From Endozoicomonas sp031844845 (lineage in GTDB: Bacteria > Pseudomonadota > Gammaproteobacteria > Pseudomonadales > Endozoicomonadaceae), in NCBI RefSeq assembly GCF_031844845.1, contig NZ_JAVRMB020000313.1, forward strand, positions 1 to 29,339: a stretch of 29,339 bases of DNA, written 5' to 3'. The notes beneath the pieces are model-generated. The model had not been told where the DNA came from. It saw only the letters and a program-made list of their open reading frames with translations, and searched no databases. How positions within the stretch are numbered: position 1 is the first letter of the stretch; each line of letters opens with the position of its first letter. Positions 15,553-23,664 of this stretch are shown one piece after another. Made by a program: the position numbers and the translations under genes.

Positions 15553-16620
15553 TCACGATGTTTGCTGTGAAAGCGCCTCCTGAATCCTGTCTATCAGATG
15601 CCGGGTCTGAGTGATATCTCCCAAGGTTATTCTCAGCCCCTTGCGCCCACTCTGGTCGACTTTGGGGCGGATAAGAATGTTGTGGTTACGCAAGTGCTGC
15701 TCAATAGCATCCGGGTTGTCAGGAAATGCCCAGATAAAATTGGCTGCGCTGGGCCAGTAGGGGATTTCCTGCTGGTCAAGGAACTGTTCCAGCAGTAGTT
15801 TGGATTCCTCCATAACTTCTTTAACGTATCGCTGGGTATACTCTGGATGGTCCAAAGCTGCATCAATAGCGACAGCTGCAAACTGATTCACATCATAAGG
15901 GCCGCGAATATTCAGCAGTGCTTTGATGTTATCGGGGTGGCTAATGACATAACCCAGTCGTATTGATGGTAAACCCCAGGTTTTTGAGAAGGTTCGTGTA
16001 ATCAGGATATTCGGGTAGTCCATCACCCTGTCGGCGACAGTTGTCTGCGAGTATTCAAAGTAACACTCGTCAACCAGCAGTGCAGTATCAGGTGCGGCTC
16101 TGGCAATAGTAAGAATATCTTCACAACTGATTTTTGTACCACTCGGATTGTTCGGGTTGGCTATCACAATCAGCCGGGTTTCGGGCGTGATTGAATTCAA
16201 TACTTCATTGACCGGGAAGCCTTCATCTTGTCTATAGGCAGGCTCTATTATTTTTAGTTTCTCAATATTGGCGCACTGACGGTACATCGCGAAAGTGGGG
16301 CAGGGGATGATGATCTCATCGTCTTCAGTGCAGACGGCACGAATAATAATGTCGATGCCCTGATCAGAGCCATTGGTAATCATGACCTCTGATTCACTGA
16401 CACCCACGTAATTGGCGATCTTTCGGGTCAGATCACCATAGGAGGGGTACATTTGCAGTCGATCATCATTGATAAAGTTTATCAACGCCTGCTTAACATG
16501 ATGGCTGACGGGTAATGTTCTTTCATTGAAGTCCAGTAGCAGATGTTTATGAGGGTCCCTGCCTTCCAGAGGAGGGGTGTAGGCACTCATCCGGGTGATG
16601 TGGGATTTGAAAATGCTCAT
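15553..16620 (-). CDS. hisC: Histidinol-phosphate aminotransferase family protein
   Basis: A PLP-dependent class I/II aminotransferase. It shows NGSDQGIDIIIRAV, the NPNNPSG motif that contacts PLP, LLVDECYFEY with the cofactor-binding Asp and Tyr, and the Schiff-base lysine in TRTFSKTWGLPSIRLGY, with the phosphate-binding arginine nearby. HisC converts imidazole acetol-phosphate to histidinol phosphate with glutamate. The ATG at 16620 gives 355 residues, matching family length. A TTG at 16686 would add a non-conserved 22-residue leader and is rejected. It lies outside a his operon, so a paralogue acting on aromatic or other amino acids is possible. Confidence 0.85.
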   Translation of the reverse strand: MSIFKSHITRMSAYTPPLEGRDPHKHLLLDFNERTLPVSHHVKQALINFINDDRLQMYPSYGDLTRKIANYVGVSESEVMITNGSDQGIDIIIRAVCTEDDEIIIPCPTFAMYRQCANIEKLKIIEPAYRQDEGFPVNEVLNSITPETRLIVIANPNNPSGTKISCEDILTIARAAPDTALLVDECYFEYSQTTVADRVMDYPNILITRTFSKTWGLPSIRLGYVISHPDNIKALLNIRGPYDVNQFAAVAIDAALDHPEYTQRYVKEVMEESKLLLEQFLDQQEIPYWPSAANFIWAFPDNPDAIEQHLRNHNILIRPKVDQSGRKGLRITLGDITQTRHLIDRIQEALSQQTS

Positions 16621-16854
16621 CTGCTGCTTCCCTGATCCATCGGTTGTTTTCAATATTTGGAGGGTTTGCAGTATAGGTAGAGTCAATAAAGGAATCTATA
16701 AAGAAACCCGGCCGTTAAGTTGGGTATTCCGGACTACAGGATATATTATCTATACCGGACGTACTCAAAGATGCGGCCAGGCTTTCATTTTCTGGTTACT
16801 TCCGCTGATTAACCGGGTTGTATCCCCCTGACAAGGCTTTTGGGCTCGTTATAA

Positions 16855-17868
16855 ATGGAAAAAGTATTAAAGTTGCTTGCTGATGGCAGTTTTCACTCGG
16901 GTGAAGCGTTGGGCAGCGCCTTAGGCATTAGTCGTGCAGCTGTGTGGAAAAAACTGAAAATGCTTGAAGAACTTGGCCTGCAATTGGATTCAGTGAAAGG
17001 AAAAGGCTATAGGCTGCATCCGGGAGTGGAGCTGTTGGATCAGCAAAAGATTCTGGATGGTCTGGATCAGGCCGTTAGAGAGGCTGTGGTTATTCAAACC
17101 TGTCTGAAAACAGCTTCAACCAATGATTTGGTAAGGGATATCCATGTTGCCAGTCCGGCAATCAAGGGAGTATGTCTGGCAGAATATCAGACCAGTGGCC
17201 GTGGTCGCCGGGGGAGGTCGTGGAATAATCCATTTGGTTCTACTATCAGCATGTCGGCCCGATGGTTTTACAGTGCCGGCATGGCTTCACTTGAAGGCCT
17301 GAGTCTTGCTGTGGGCCTTAGTGTCGTTAAAGCGCTGAAATCCTGCGGCGCGGACAATTTGAAGCTAAAGTGGCCTAATGATGTGCTCTGGCAGTCTTCA
17401 GCGGACTTTCAGAAACTCAGTGGTATTTTGCTGGAAGTTCATGGTGATCCTACCGGAGACTGTGAGGTTATTATTGGTATTGGTGTCAATATTGCCCTGA
17501 GTCAGGAGCAAATAAATGATATTAATCAGCCCGCAGTGGATATTCAGCGCGTTTGTGGTGTGACAGTGAGTCGTAACCGGGTAGCAAGCGCACTGATTAA
17601 TGAATTGTGCCGAACACTGGATGCTTTCAGCCAGCATGGCTTTAGTCACTTTAAGAAACAGTGGGAGCAATACGACGCTTTTGCTGGTCAGAATGTTGTT
17701 CTGGATGCATCGGGGAATCGTGTTTCTGGTGTAGCCTCCGGGGTTAATGTCCGGGGTGGACTGTTATTGAAGACGGGTGAGGGTATGATGGTTTTCAATG
17801 GCGGTGAAGTTTCATTGAAGGCTGGCAGCCCGGGAAAGCCATTAGCTAAAAAGAGCGCGGAAAAATGA
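16855..17868 (+). CDS. birA: Bifunctional biotin-protein ligase / biotin operon repressor
   Basis: A 337-residue BirA with both activities. Residues 1-60 are a winged helix (ALGSALGISRAAVWKKL) that binds the bio operator. The ligase domain carries the biotinyl-AMP loop GRGRRGR (115-121), KWPNDV (172-177) and the KLSGILLE motif. A small C-terminal SH3-like domain follows. BirA makes biotinyl-AMP, biotinylates the acetyl-CoA carboxylase carrier protein and, when idle, represses biotin synthesis. The C-terminal tail (PGKPLAKKSAEK) is a short extra extension. The stop overlaps the coaX start by four bases (ATGA), showing coupled translation. The order birA-coaX-SPOR-tRNA is conserved in related gammaproteobacteria. 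Confidence 0.95.
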   Translation: MEKVLKLLADGSFHSGEALGSALGISRAAVWKKLKMLEELGLQLDSVKGKGYRLHPGVELLDQQKILDGLDQAVREAVVIQTCLKTASTNDLVRDIHVASPAIKGVCLAEYQTSGRGRRGRSWNNPFGSTISMSARWFYSAGMASLEGLSLAVGLSVVKALKSCGADNLKLKWPNDVLWQSSADFQKLSGILLEVHGDPTGDCEVIIGIGVNIALSQEQINDINQPAVDIQRVCGVTVSRNRVASALINELCRTLDAFSQHGFSHFKKQWEQYDAFAGQNVVLDASGNRVSGVASGVNVRGGLLLKTGEGMMVFNGGEVSLKAGSPGKPLAKKSAEK

Positions 17869-18611
17869 GAATTCTGGAACTGGATGCAGGTAATAGTCGA
17901 TTAAAATGGCGAGTGTCAGATACCGATGGCATTGTTTCCCATGGCTATCTTGCTAACAGTGATGACTGGCATCAGGAGCTTCCCCTGCTAATGGGGCAGA
18001 TTGGGCAGATAGACTGCGCAAGAGCATCCATTGTTTCAGGTAATGAGCGTTTTGAGTTACTCAATGCTGAGATTGATCGCCATTTCAATATTCCCTTGCT
18101 TCAGGCTGAGGTGAAATCAGAATGGCGGGGTGTTCGTGTTGCTTATCCCGGTTTAGGGGTTGATCGCTGGTTGGCCATGCTGGCTGCCAATCATCAGGAT
18201 CAGCGGGCTGATAAGCTCGTGGTCAGTTGTGGTACGGCGATTACCCTTGATGTATTAAGCAATGATGGTGAACATTCCGGCGGGTATATTGTGCCGGGTG
18301 TTGGGTTGATGAAGAGAATGTTGCATGCCAATACGGCTCAATTGCCCATGGTTGAAACGGCAGCTTCTGATGTGATGCCAGGCAAAAACAGTATCGACTG
18401 TATTAATAACGGTATTCTGGCCATGGTCGCAGCAATGGTGAATACACAGCAGGCTATTCATAAAACTTCTCATAAAGCATCTTATAAAGATCGTGTCGTA
18501 TATTTAACGGGAGGTGACGGCGCTTTGCTTAAGCCCTATATCCATGGTGAGTGCTTTTATTATCCTGAGTTGGTGATGAATGGACTGGCACTTGCCTTTG
18601 AGGACGCTTGA
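17865..18611 (+). CDS. coaX: Type III pantothenate kinase
   Basis: A 248-residue CoaX, catalysing the first step of coenzyme A synthesis (pantothenate to 4'-phosphopantothenate). It starts with the phosphate-binding motif LELDAGNSRLKW, has YPGLGVDRWLAMLAA in the middle and VVSCGTAITLDVL followed by GGYIVPGVGLM, all diagnostic of type III enzymes. It is cytoplasmic and needs a monovalent cation as a family rule. It overlaps birA by four bases and is followed 25 bases later by a SPOR-like membrane protein gene, all in one transcription unit. Type III enzymes are not inhibited by CoA. Confidence 0.95.
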   Translation: MRILELDAGNSRLKWRVSDTDGIVSHGYLANSDDWHQELPLLMGQIGQIDCARASIVSGNERFELLNAEIDRHFNIPLLQAEVKSEWRGVRVAYPGLGVDRWLAMLAANHQDQRADKLVVSCGTAITLDVLSNDGEHSGGYIVPGVGLMKRMLHANTAQLPMVETAASDVMPGKNSIDCINNGILAMVAAMVNTQQAIHKTSHKASYKDRVVYLTGGDGALLKPYIHGECFYYPELVMNGLALAFEDA

Positions 18612-18636
18612 GCTGAGATAGCTCTGGAATAAAAGA

Positions 18637-19344
18637 ATGCGCTGGACGGTTATTTTTCTTGTGTTTGCCAATCTCGGTTACTTTGCCTGGGGCTCTTATC
18701 ATGAGTCCAGGGAAGGGTACTGGCTGCCTGAAGAAAGTGATGCTTATGAAGCATCCGGTGAACGACTGGTTTTGATCTCAGAGACCGGTAGGGCAGATTC
18801 ATCTTCTTCCGGTGCTACGGCCGGCATGAAAGCTTTCAGGAATTCATCGGCTCAGGCAGGGCGCCGGCAGGTCAATCAATGCCTCGTTGTGGGGCCTTTT
18901 GCCAATGTGGTTGAGGTGGATGAGCTGCAGCAACGTTTGTTTGCGGTGGGGGTTAGCAGTCAGGAAAAAGCGGATGACAATAGTCAGCAACAGGATTACT
19001 GGGTTCATATACCACCTTTACCCAGTCGCGATGCGGCGATCCGTTTATTAAGGGAGTTGCAGGCGCAAAGAATTGATAGTTTTGTGATTACTCAAGGTGA
19101 GTTGGCCAATGGTATATCGCTGGGTCTTTTTTCCCGGAGTGAATCTGCCAAAGTAGTGAGTCGTCGTTTAACGAATGCGGGTTATGGTGTTGCGATAAAG
19201 TCTCTGCCGAGGATTCCCGAGCAATGGTGGCTTGAGATGGATGCTGCTGTAGAAGGCAGGCTGAGTTCTTCGTTCTGGGATGAAACTGCGGATCAGTTTC
19301 CTGGGCTGAAAAGGTTAAAAATGGCGTGTCAGAAAAGCTTGTGA
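18637..19344 (+). CDS. Membrane-anchored SPOR-like protein
   Basis: A 235-residue protein with a single N-terminal membrane anchor (residues ~3-19, TVIFLVFANLGYFAWGS) and a low-complexity Ser/Ala linker. A SPOR-like domain at about 85-190 is recognisable by CLVVGPFANVVEVDELQQRL, then WVHIPPLPSRDAA and LGLFSRSESAKVVSRRLTNAGYGV. SPOR domains bind denuded peptidoglycan at division sites. The arrangement, type II membrane topology with a periplasmic SPOR domain, is that of the uncharacterised SPOR gene often found after coaX. It appears to be the last gene of the birA-coaX unit; the tRNA promoter lies ~150 bases beyond. Confidence 0.8.
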   Translation: MRWTVIFLVFANLGYFAWGSYHESREGYWLPEESDAYEASGERLVLISETGRADSSSSGATAGMKAFRNSSAQAGRRQVNQCLVVGPFANVVEVDELQQRLFAVGVSSQEKADDNSQQQDYWVHIPPLPSRDAAIRLLRELQAQRIDSFVITQGELANGISLGLFSRSESAKVVSRRLTNAGYGVAIKSLPRIPEQWWLEMDAAVEGRLSSSFWDETADQFPGLKRLKMACQKSL

Positions 19345-19492
19345 GAAACTTGTGAGAAAAAGAGGTTTAAAAGCATTGCAACGGGCAGGGAGTTTCTCTA
19401 GTATACGCATCGCTGCTCAGGGAGACAGTTAGCCGGACCGGAACATTAAAGGTGATTTGAAAGACAGAATCATCCGAAAGAAAAAGGTTGGG

Positions 19493-19520
19493 TTGACAAA
19501 GAAAACTTCCTGAATAGAAT
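19493..19520 (+). promoter_or_regulatory. Sigma-70 promoter of the tRNA cluster
   Basis: TTGACA (19493-19498) and TAGAAT (19515-19520) are 16 bases apart and lie 12 bases before the tRNA-Tyr 5' end. This is a near-consensus promoter well placed to drive all three tRNA genes. Confidence 0.75.
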
Positions 19521-19532
19521 GGTGCAGCATCT

Positions 19533-19616
19533 GGTGGGGTTCCCGAGTGGCCAAAGGGATCAGACTGTAAATCTGACGCGAAAGCTTCGCTGGTTCGAAT
19601 CCAGCCCCCACCACCA
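19533..19616 (+). tRNA. tRNA-Tyr (GTA), CCA encoded
   Basis: A class II tRNA. Acceptor GGTGGGG pairs with CCCCACC (19606-19612), followed by discriminator A and genomic CCA (19614-19616). The anticodon loop in CAGACTGTAAATCTG gives GTA. A long variable arm (ACGCGAAAGCTTCGC region) and a T-arm GCTGGTTCGAATCCAGC follow. It is the first of the Tyr-Gly-Thr cluster. Confidence 0.97.
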
Positions 19617-19721
19617 GATTATTTTTTCCTTGTATTGAGTTTGAACTGAAAAGCTGTTCTGCTAATGCTTGGTTGGTGTTGGCTTCTTTGAATAAGAGGT
19701 CTGGCACAGGTGGTCTTTTGT

Positions 19722-19795
<74 letters not shown>

Positions 19796-19808
19796 AATCG
19801 TATCCAGT

Positions 19809-19884
<76 letters not shown>

Positions 19885-19893
19885 TTTTAAATC

Positions 19894-19925
19894 AATGACT
19901 TACAGTAATGTAGGTCATTTTTTTT
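19894..19925 (+). terminator. Terminator after the tRNA cluster
   Basis: AATGACTTACA (19894-19904) and TGTAGGTCATT (19909-19919) form an 11-bp stem with one G-T wobble and a 4-base loop, followed by a run of eight T in all. This is a textbook intrinsic terminator ten bases after the tRNA-Thr CCA. Confidence 0.9.
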
Positions 19926-19941
19926 GCCTTTTAAATCGTGC

Positions 19942-20014
19942 TGTGTAATTTATGTGTAATCTCAGACGCAAGAAAAAGGCTGTGTAACCTGGCTGTGTAA
20001 TTTGTCCGTGTAAT
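19942..20014 (+). repeat. Five TGTGTAAT-type repeats at the island edge
   Basis: TGTGTAAT or a one-base variant starts at 19942, 19953, 19981, 19994 and 20007, all in the same direction within 75 bases. Short direct repeats next to a tRNA 3' end are typical of arm-type integrase binding sites in attachment regions. No integrase gene is in the window, so this is inference. Confidence 0.55.
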
Positions 20015-20049
20015 TTGTAATATCTGCTCGGGCTCTACGGCAGGTGGTA

Positions 20050-20345
20050 TTAGCGCACACCTCCACCGGCAAGCTCTCCCCCTCTGGCAACAACCCACAA
20101 CCAATCAATATTCGCCTTGTCAGCCTGCCTGCTTTCCGCTGGGTAATGCTCGATACCTGTCACATCAGGGTCGAAGATTTCATTCTTGATATTTTGCAGC
20201 CAGTGATGGGGGATTGGTTGGTCATCGTGGCATAGCACTATGGCCTTAATGGCTATGACTGAGAAGTTTTTTTGCTGCGGGTCGGTGGGTTGATTGCGGT
20301 TGGTTCGTATTCCTTCAGGTGGCCTCTTACGGAGGCAAATCGATC
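20050..20345 (-). pseudogene. Remnant of a DUF7694-like phage/island protein
   Basis: On the minus strand an open frame without an ATG runs from about 20345 to a stop at 20050. It contains KRPPEGIRTN, then HDDQPIPHHWLQNIKNEIF, TGIEHYPAES and ANIDWLWV. As I recall the family, the pattern 'HW..IKNEI...D.T.IE.YPAE....D.AN..WLWV' is that of DUF7694-type proteins of phages and islands, of unknown function. A GTG at 20238 is the only usable start and would give 62 residues beginning inside the conserved block. An in-frame TGA lies just upstream of 20345. The N-terminal part therefore seems lost or frame-damaged. Family assignment is from memory and needs a profile search. Confidence 0.5.
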
Positions 20346-20544
20346 AGATCACCGGGGCTAAGGTTTTTCTTTAAAGGAACGCTCCCAGCTCTGACTGCGG
20401 TTGTTATTGGCCCCACTTTGCCGCTTGGGTGATCACACTCAGGTTTTCACCTTATCATGGTCAGCTGGCTTTATCTTCTCCCGTTCTGTCCCGGGCTCAA
20501 TGCCTGTGACCAAGTTATCCAAACCAGAACAGTTTAACGCCCAC

Positions 20545-21364
20545 CTACTTCACATACTCACGACGCCACCACCGGGTGCCATAAACAATGGCCACCCCGA
20601 TGGGCAGATAGACCATCACTAACCGCAACTTTGCCAGCGTGGTGTCAACCACCAGAGCCATTAACATGGCATCAGCCCAGAACTCACCGTAACCGGCAAA
20701 GGAAACAATCGCCGAAAATACCACCACGGCAATGACCGAGGAGATGGCGCAGCGAATGAAGAACAACCGGTTTTTCATCATTCTCCGTATGTTTTGGAAA
20801 ATCCAGATGTTGATCATATCGGTGATAAACAAGGAGAAGCCCAGAACGATAAAATGGCCGGCCAGTTCACTGATGACAAGTTCTAGGTGCATCAGCTTTG
20901 CCCAGGCATATCCCAGCGAACCAACAATCACCAGAAGACATGAAACATCCGCGACTAATTGCCTGGCCCTGCGCTGGCCATACAGTTCTGAGATTGAATC
21001 CAAAAAAATAAATGACAAAGGAAAAAACAGCGTACCCCCCTGTCAGCATTATCCCCAAAACCTCCAGCTTTCCGAGAAACACCAGCGGGCACAATATAAC
21101 TACCGCCATATAGGATAACCGAAGCAGCCTCAATACCTTTTTTTGGGTGTTAAGTGAGAAGGAGTAAGAAGAACCGAAGGTGCACTTATCGGTGACGACA
21201 TAAGGATGATCTTTAAGCATCTGGAACAGTCTTGCCTGGTCTTTTTTGGACAACTCGTCCACCTGGCCAGATTCAATAAATGTCTTAAGCTTTCTGGACG
21301 TGGTTAATCCGGCCTTGGTGACCACCACTTCATCTTTTACCGGATCGTAATCGACTAAATTCAT
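20545..21364 (-). pseudogene. YhhQ/VUT-type transporter gene frameshifted in a T7 run
   Basis: Two overlapping frames together make one protein. The first (start 21364) encodes a ~75-residue soluble N-terminus and two membrane segments, ending in YAVFSFVIYF. The second supplies FLDSISELYGQRRARQLV and four more membrane segments to 20545. The join is a run of seven A on the plus strand (21002-21008, T7 in the mRNA); six would give a single ~270-residue protein. The pattern 'D..SELYG..RARQ' followed by 'FLITD..N.WIF' is that of YhhQ/VUT-family queuosine-precursor transporters. The N-terminal extension is unusual for that family. It may be a pseudogene, a phase-variable gene or a programmed slip. 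It is downstream of the repressor on the same strand. Confidence 0.65.
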
Positions 21365-21420
21365 TATATTTATCAGCCTTTTTGTTAGACTCTTTTGAAT
21401 GGAAAGTGGCTTCCCAGCCC

Positions 21421-22047
21421 TTACTTCCTGATTGCCTCCTCTGCCTGGTCTATCTTCCAGTAATCCATATTCCGAACCCGGCCAATCACCTCCATATCCG
21501 GGTCTTTGGCGACGATGCAGTCCATGCCCTGATAGTAAGTGAGAAAACTGACCAGCCGTTTACGACCATCCCTGTTAATCCACGCGGCAAACAGTCCCGG
21601 CCCCGGGCGCGGCTCTTTTTCCACGGTCAGCAGGGTATAGCCGGGAAAGTATTCATTCATTTCCGGAATGTAAAAGTACCGGTACAGATCCGGTGATGTG
21701 GGTACATGTCGCTGGCTGGTAAAAATATTTGGCACCGCTACATCAATATCGTAAATCTCTCCCTCAGTGGGCACGATGGTCACTGTTCTGCAAAAGCTGC
21801 CCTGCACCGACTGGGGCCTTTCATGGTCGTAAGGCCCACCACTTCCGGTACCCAGCCAGAGGGGGTTAACCCCCATGGCCTCCGAAAGGGTATCCAGATA
21901 TTTGTGAGGGGTTCTGATCTCACCATTGGCCAGGCGATAAAGATACCCCCGGTCAATGCCGGTTCTACGGCTGAGCTTGGGGATACTGCCAATCGCTGCC
22001 AGTTCCATGGCCTGATACAGACGGTTGGCCATCTCCGGATGGTTCAT
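21421..22047 (-). CDS. Phage-type HTH repressor with degenerate S24-like C-terminus
   Basis: A 208-residue CI/LexA-like regulator. Residues 1-65 form a helix-turn-helix domain (IPKLSRRTGIDRGYLYRLANGEIRTP, then LSEAMGVNPLWLGTG). The C-terminal half (from MNEYFPGYTLLTVEK to RVRNMDYWKID) has the shape of an S24 peptidase/dimerisation domain, but I cannot find the usual G-D-S-M serine. Self-cleavage is therefore uncertain. It probably controls genes of the island. Its start overlaps the stop of the small gene at 22044-22208 by four bases, showing one transcription unit. The frameshifted transporter lies downstream on the same strand. Confidence 0.75.
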   Translation of the reverse strand: MNHPEMANRLYQAMELAAIGSIPKLSRRTGIDRGYLYRLANGEIRTPHKYLDTLSEAMGVNPLWLGTGSGGPYDHERPQSVQGSFCRTVTIVPTEGEIYDIDVAVPNIFTSQRHVPTSPDLYRYFYIPEMNEYFPGYTLLTVEKEPRPGPGLFAAWINRDGRKRLVSFLTYYQGMDCIVAKDPDMEVIGRVRNMDYWKIDQAEEAIRK

Positions 22048-22208
22048 TGTTTTTTGCCTTTCACATTATGTTTTCGCCACAGCATTACCAGTGCCATAAG
22101 ACGATCCTCTTCTTCTTCCAGGCTTTCCAGTTGCTTGTCCATCCTATTGACCGCTTTCATTACTTGTTTTAGTTTGCGGGAGTTGCCGGGTTCACAACCT
22201 ACTTCCAT
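22044..22208 (-). CDS. Small helical protein translationally coupled to the repressor
   Basis: A 54-codon frame beginning MEVGCEPGNSRKLKQ and ending WRKHNVKGKKQ. Most of it is a charged helix (NRMDKQLESLEEEEDRLMAL) that could form a short coiled coil. Its TGA overlaps the repressor ATG in ATGA, a strong sign of coupling and of real translation. The frame is open for 16 codons upstream of the ATG but without a standard start codon. I do not recognise the family; a partner or antirepressor of the downstream repressor is one possibility. Confidence 0.55.
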   Translation of the reverse strand: MEVGCEPGNSRKLKQVMKAVNRMDKQLESLEEEEDRLMALVMLWRKHNVKGKKQ

Positions 22209-22477
22209 GTGGATAAGATCCGTAATTCGCTTAAGAAAACTACTTACCGAAGTTTTATCCTATAAACGATGTATATTTATTACAACCAGCTTTTGCGGAG
22301 TTTTGTACAATTTCTGATGCGACTGTAGAACTTTACAGAAATTTGACATAAGTTCATCCTGTCATCTGGGCTCTTATGATCTGGGAACATAATCTGAAAG
22401 TGAAATAGAAGAAAGATAGCGCTACGCAGCGAAAGAAGCGTTCATGTAGGGGGAGGAGCGCCTTAACTTTTGTTTTT

Positions 22478-23116
22478 CTATGCACTTGGTCCAGAGTCAG
22501 GAACCAACGAAAAAGTACTTTTCAGTTTGGAAGAAAATTCACGGGACTGAACCTGAAGCTCATTCAGCTCTGACCGGAATACTTGTCGGTCATAGTTTTC
22601 TGACTTGATGAGAAGATGCCATTTGCTGGTAAACGGCCTGACAACTGTATTGAGGTAATGATCAGATAGGATTTTATATTTTAGACACGACAGCTTGTAG
22701 TGCCGACATAGTTGGCGTTGGGTGTCAAAGAGAGTGTAGATGCTCGATAAGGCGGCCTGATCGCAACCATGATGATCCTCTATGGGCTGGGTAGCCACTC
22801 TGCTGCAAAGTTCAGTATCAAACTCAAAGGCCGCCTCTTGATCCTGTGGGGTTATACCATCCAGACTGATGGCAAATTTATGTTGTATATATAAAAGTAT
22901 CGAGATCAGTTTATCAGGACTTTGTAGTTTCACTAGCTTTGATGGTTTATATCGCTCAAGGAAGTCTTTTTCTTTTTTATCGTTATTAATATATTTCCCT
23001 ATGGTGTCTGCGTAATACGACCTTAGAATATCATTCCCTGACAAATCAAGTGGAAGAATAATTGCTTTTATATCGTCGTATAGTTTTTCATTTAAGCTTT
23101 TTTTAGTCTCTTTCAT
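22478..23116 (-). CDS. Uncharacterised protein with RPFTSKWH motif
   Basis: A 212-residue, soluble, mostly helical protein with no signal or membrane segment. The C-terminal third has YLNTVVRPFTSKWH, followed by VFRSELNELQVQSREFSSKL. From memory, an 'LN..(L/V)RPF(L/T).(K/R)WH......FR.EL..LQ' pattern recurs in proteins of unknown function in varied bacteria; I cannot name a domain. It has two near-adjacent Cys pairs but no evident metal site or catalytic motif. The gene is divergent from two tiny plus-strand ORFs and is one gene away from the TIR-like protein at 23665. It may belong with them in a defence module, which is inference from position. Confidence 0.7.
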   Translation of the reverse strand: MKETKKSLNEKLYDDIKAIILPLDLSGNDILRSYYADTIGKYINNDKKEKDFLERYKPSKLVKLQSPDKLISILLYIQHKFAISLDGITPQDQEAAFEFDTELCSRVATQPIEDHHGCDQAALSSIYTLFDTQRQLCRHYKLSCLKYKILSDHYLNTVVRPFTSKWHLLIKSENYDRQVFRSELNELQVQSREFSSKLKSTFSLVPDSGPSA

Positions 23117-23286
23117 GGTTTTTTTATATCAGTCAAAAAAGAAGGAGTATAGACAGGGCATTGTTTTATCCCAATGAATAACGAAATATCCCCAGTCATT
23201 TCCCCATTCTGCCGCTTCCTACCATTTATAATGATCTAAGCGTATTCAATGGTGTATGCGCACTCTATGACATTGAGGTGAAAGTG

Positions 23287-23427
23287 ATGAGCAAGAAAGT
23301 CAACCCTGCCGATAATCAATCCAATCAAAAAAATGCAAATAAAGGTACCAGTGGCACCAATCGACAACATGACCAGGCACAGGGTAATAGAGGGAAGCAG
23401 TTAAACCCGAATCAAAAAAACCAGTAG
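23287..23427 (+). CDS. Small hydrophilic protein, 46 residues
   Basis: An ATG at 23287 with GAGGTG nine bases upstream. The product begins MSKKVNPADNQSNQKN and ends NRGKQLNPNQKNQ. It is rich in Asn, Gln, Lys and Gly and almost free of hydrophobic residues, so it is likely disordered. The 'GTSGTN.....DQAQGNRGKQLNPN' pattern looks like a recurring family of tiny conserved proteins, from memory only. A TATAAT at 23227-23232 could be its -10 box. It starts divergently from the RPFTSKWH gene and is followed 11 bases later by another small frame. Confidence 0.6.
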   Translation: MSKKVNPADNQSNQKNANKGTSGTNRQHDQAQGNRGKQLNPNQKNQ

Positions 23428-23438
23428 CGTTAACTTGT

Positions 23439-23630
23439 TTGATTATTTCCAATGCAACCATGTTGATTTCCGATTTCAACCGAGAACCAAGCACTACTGG
23501 AGCCTCCAACGTGGCAAAACAAACGCCTCCTCCTCCCCCCAAACCGGTTCCAAACTTGCCAAGCACGAAACCGGGGCATCCATCTGGCCATGGTCGAGGG
23601 AATCACCCTCCCAAACCTAAAAAGCCTTAA
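23439..23630 (+). CDS. Small proline-rich protein
   Basis: A 63-codon frame starting with TTG, or 56 codons from the ATG at 23460. The C-terminal two thirds is basic and Pro-rich: TPPPPPKPVPNLP, then KPGHPSGHGRGNHPPKPKK. No ribosome binding site is clear for either start, but it is 11 bases after the preceding small gene and may be coupled to it. A UUCG-loop hairpin follows the stop. Pro-rich tails of this kind occur in small proteins accompanying defence genes, but I cannot name a family, and a chance frame is possible. Confidence 0.45.
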   Translation: MIISNATMLISDFNREPSTTGASNVAKQTPPPPPKPVPNLPSTKPGHPSGHGRGNHPPKPKKP

Positions 23631-23637
23631 TCTGTTG

Positions 23638-23662
23638 GCAGGAGGTGCTTCGGCACCCCTGC
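23638..23662. terminator. UUCG-loop hairpin between convergent genes
   Basis: GCAGG-A-GGTGC, loop TTCG, GCACC-CCTGC forms a 10-bp stem with one bulged A. It lies eight bases after the Pro-rich ORF stop and two bases beyond the TIR-like gene stop on the other strand. There is no strong T-run, so it may be a weak bidirectional terminator. Confidence 0.55.
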
Positions 23663-23664
23663 AT

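Noticed and set aside
21706..22317. 203-codon plus-strand frame opposite the repressor
   Set aside because: The minus strand carries a recognisable HTH repressor and a coupled small gene; the plus frame has no family features.
22345..22379. Possible promoter TTGACA ... TATGAT
   Set aside because: The boxes are about 26 bases apart, too far for a standard sigma-70 promoter.
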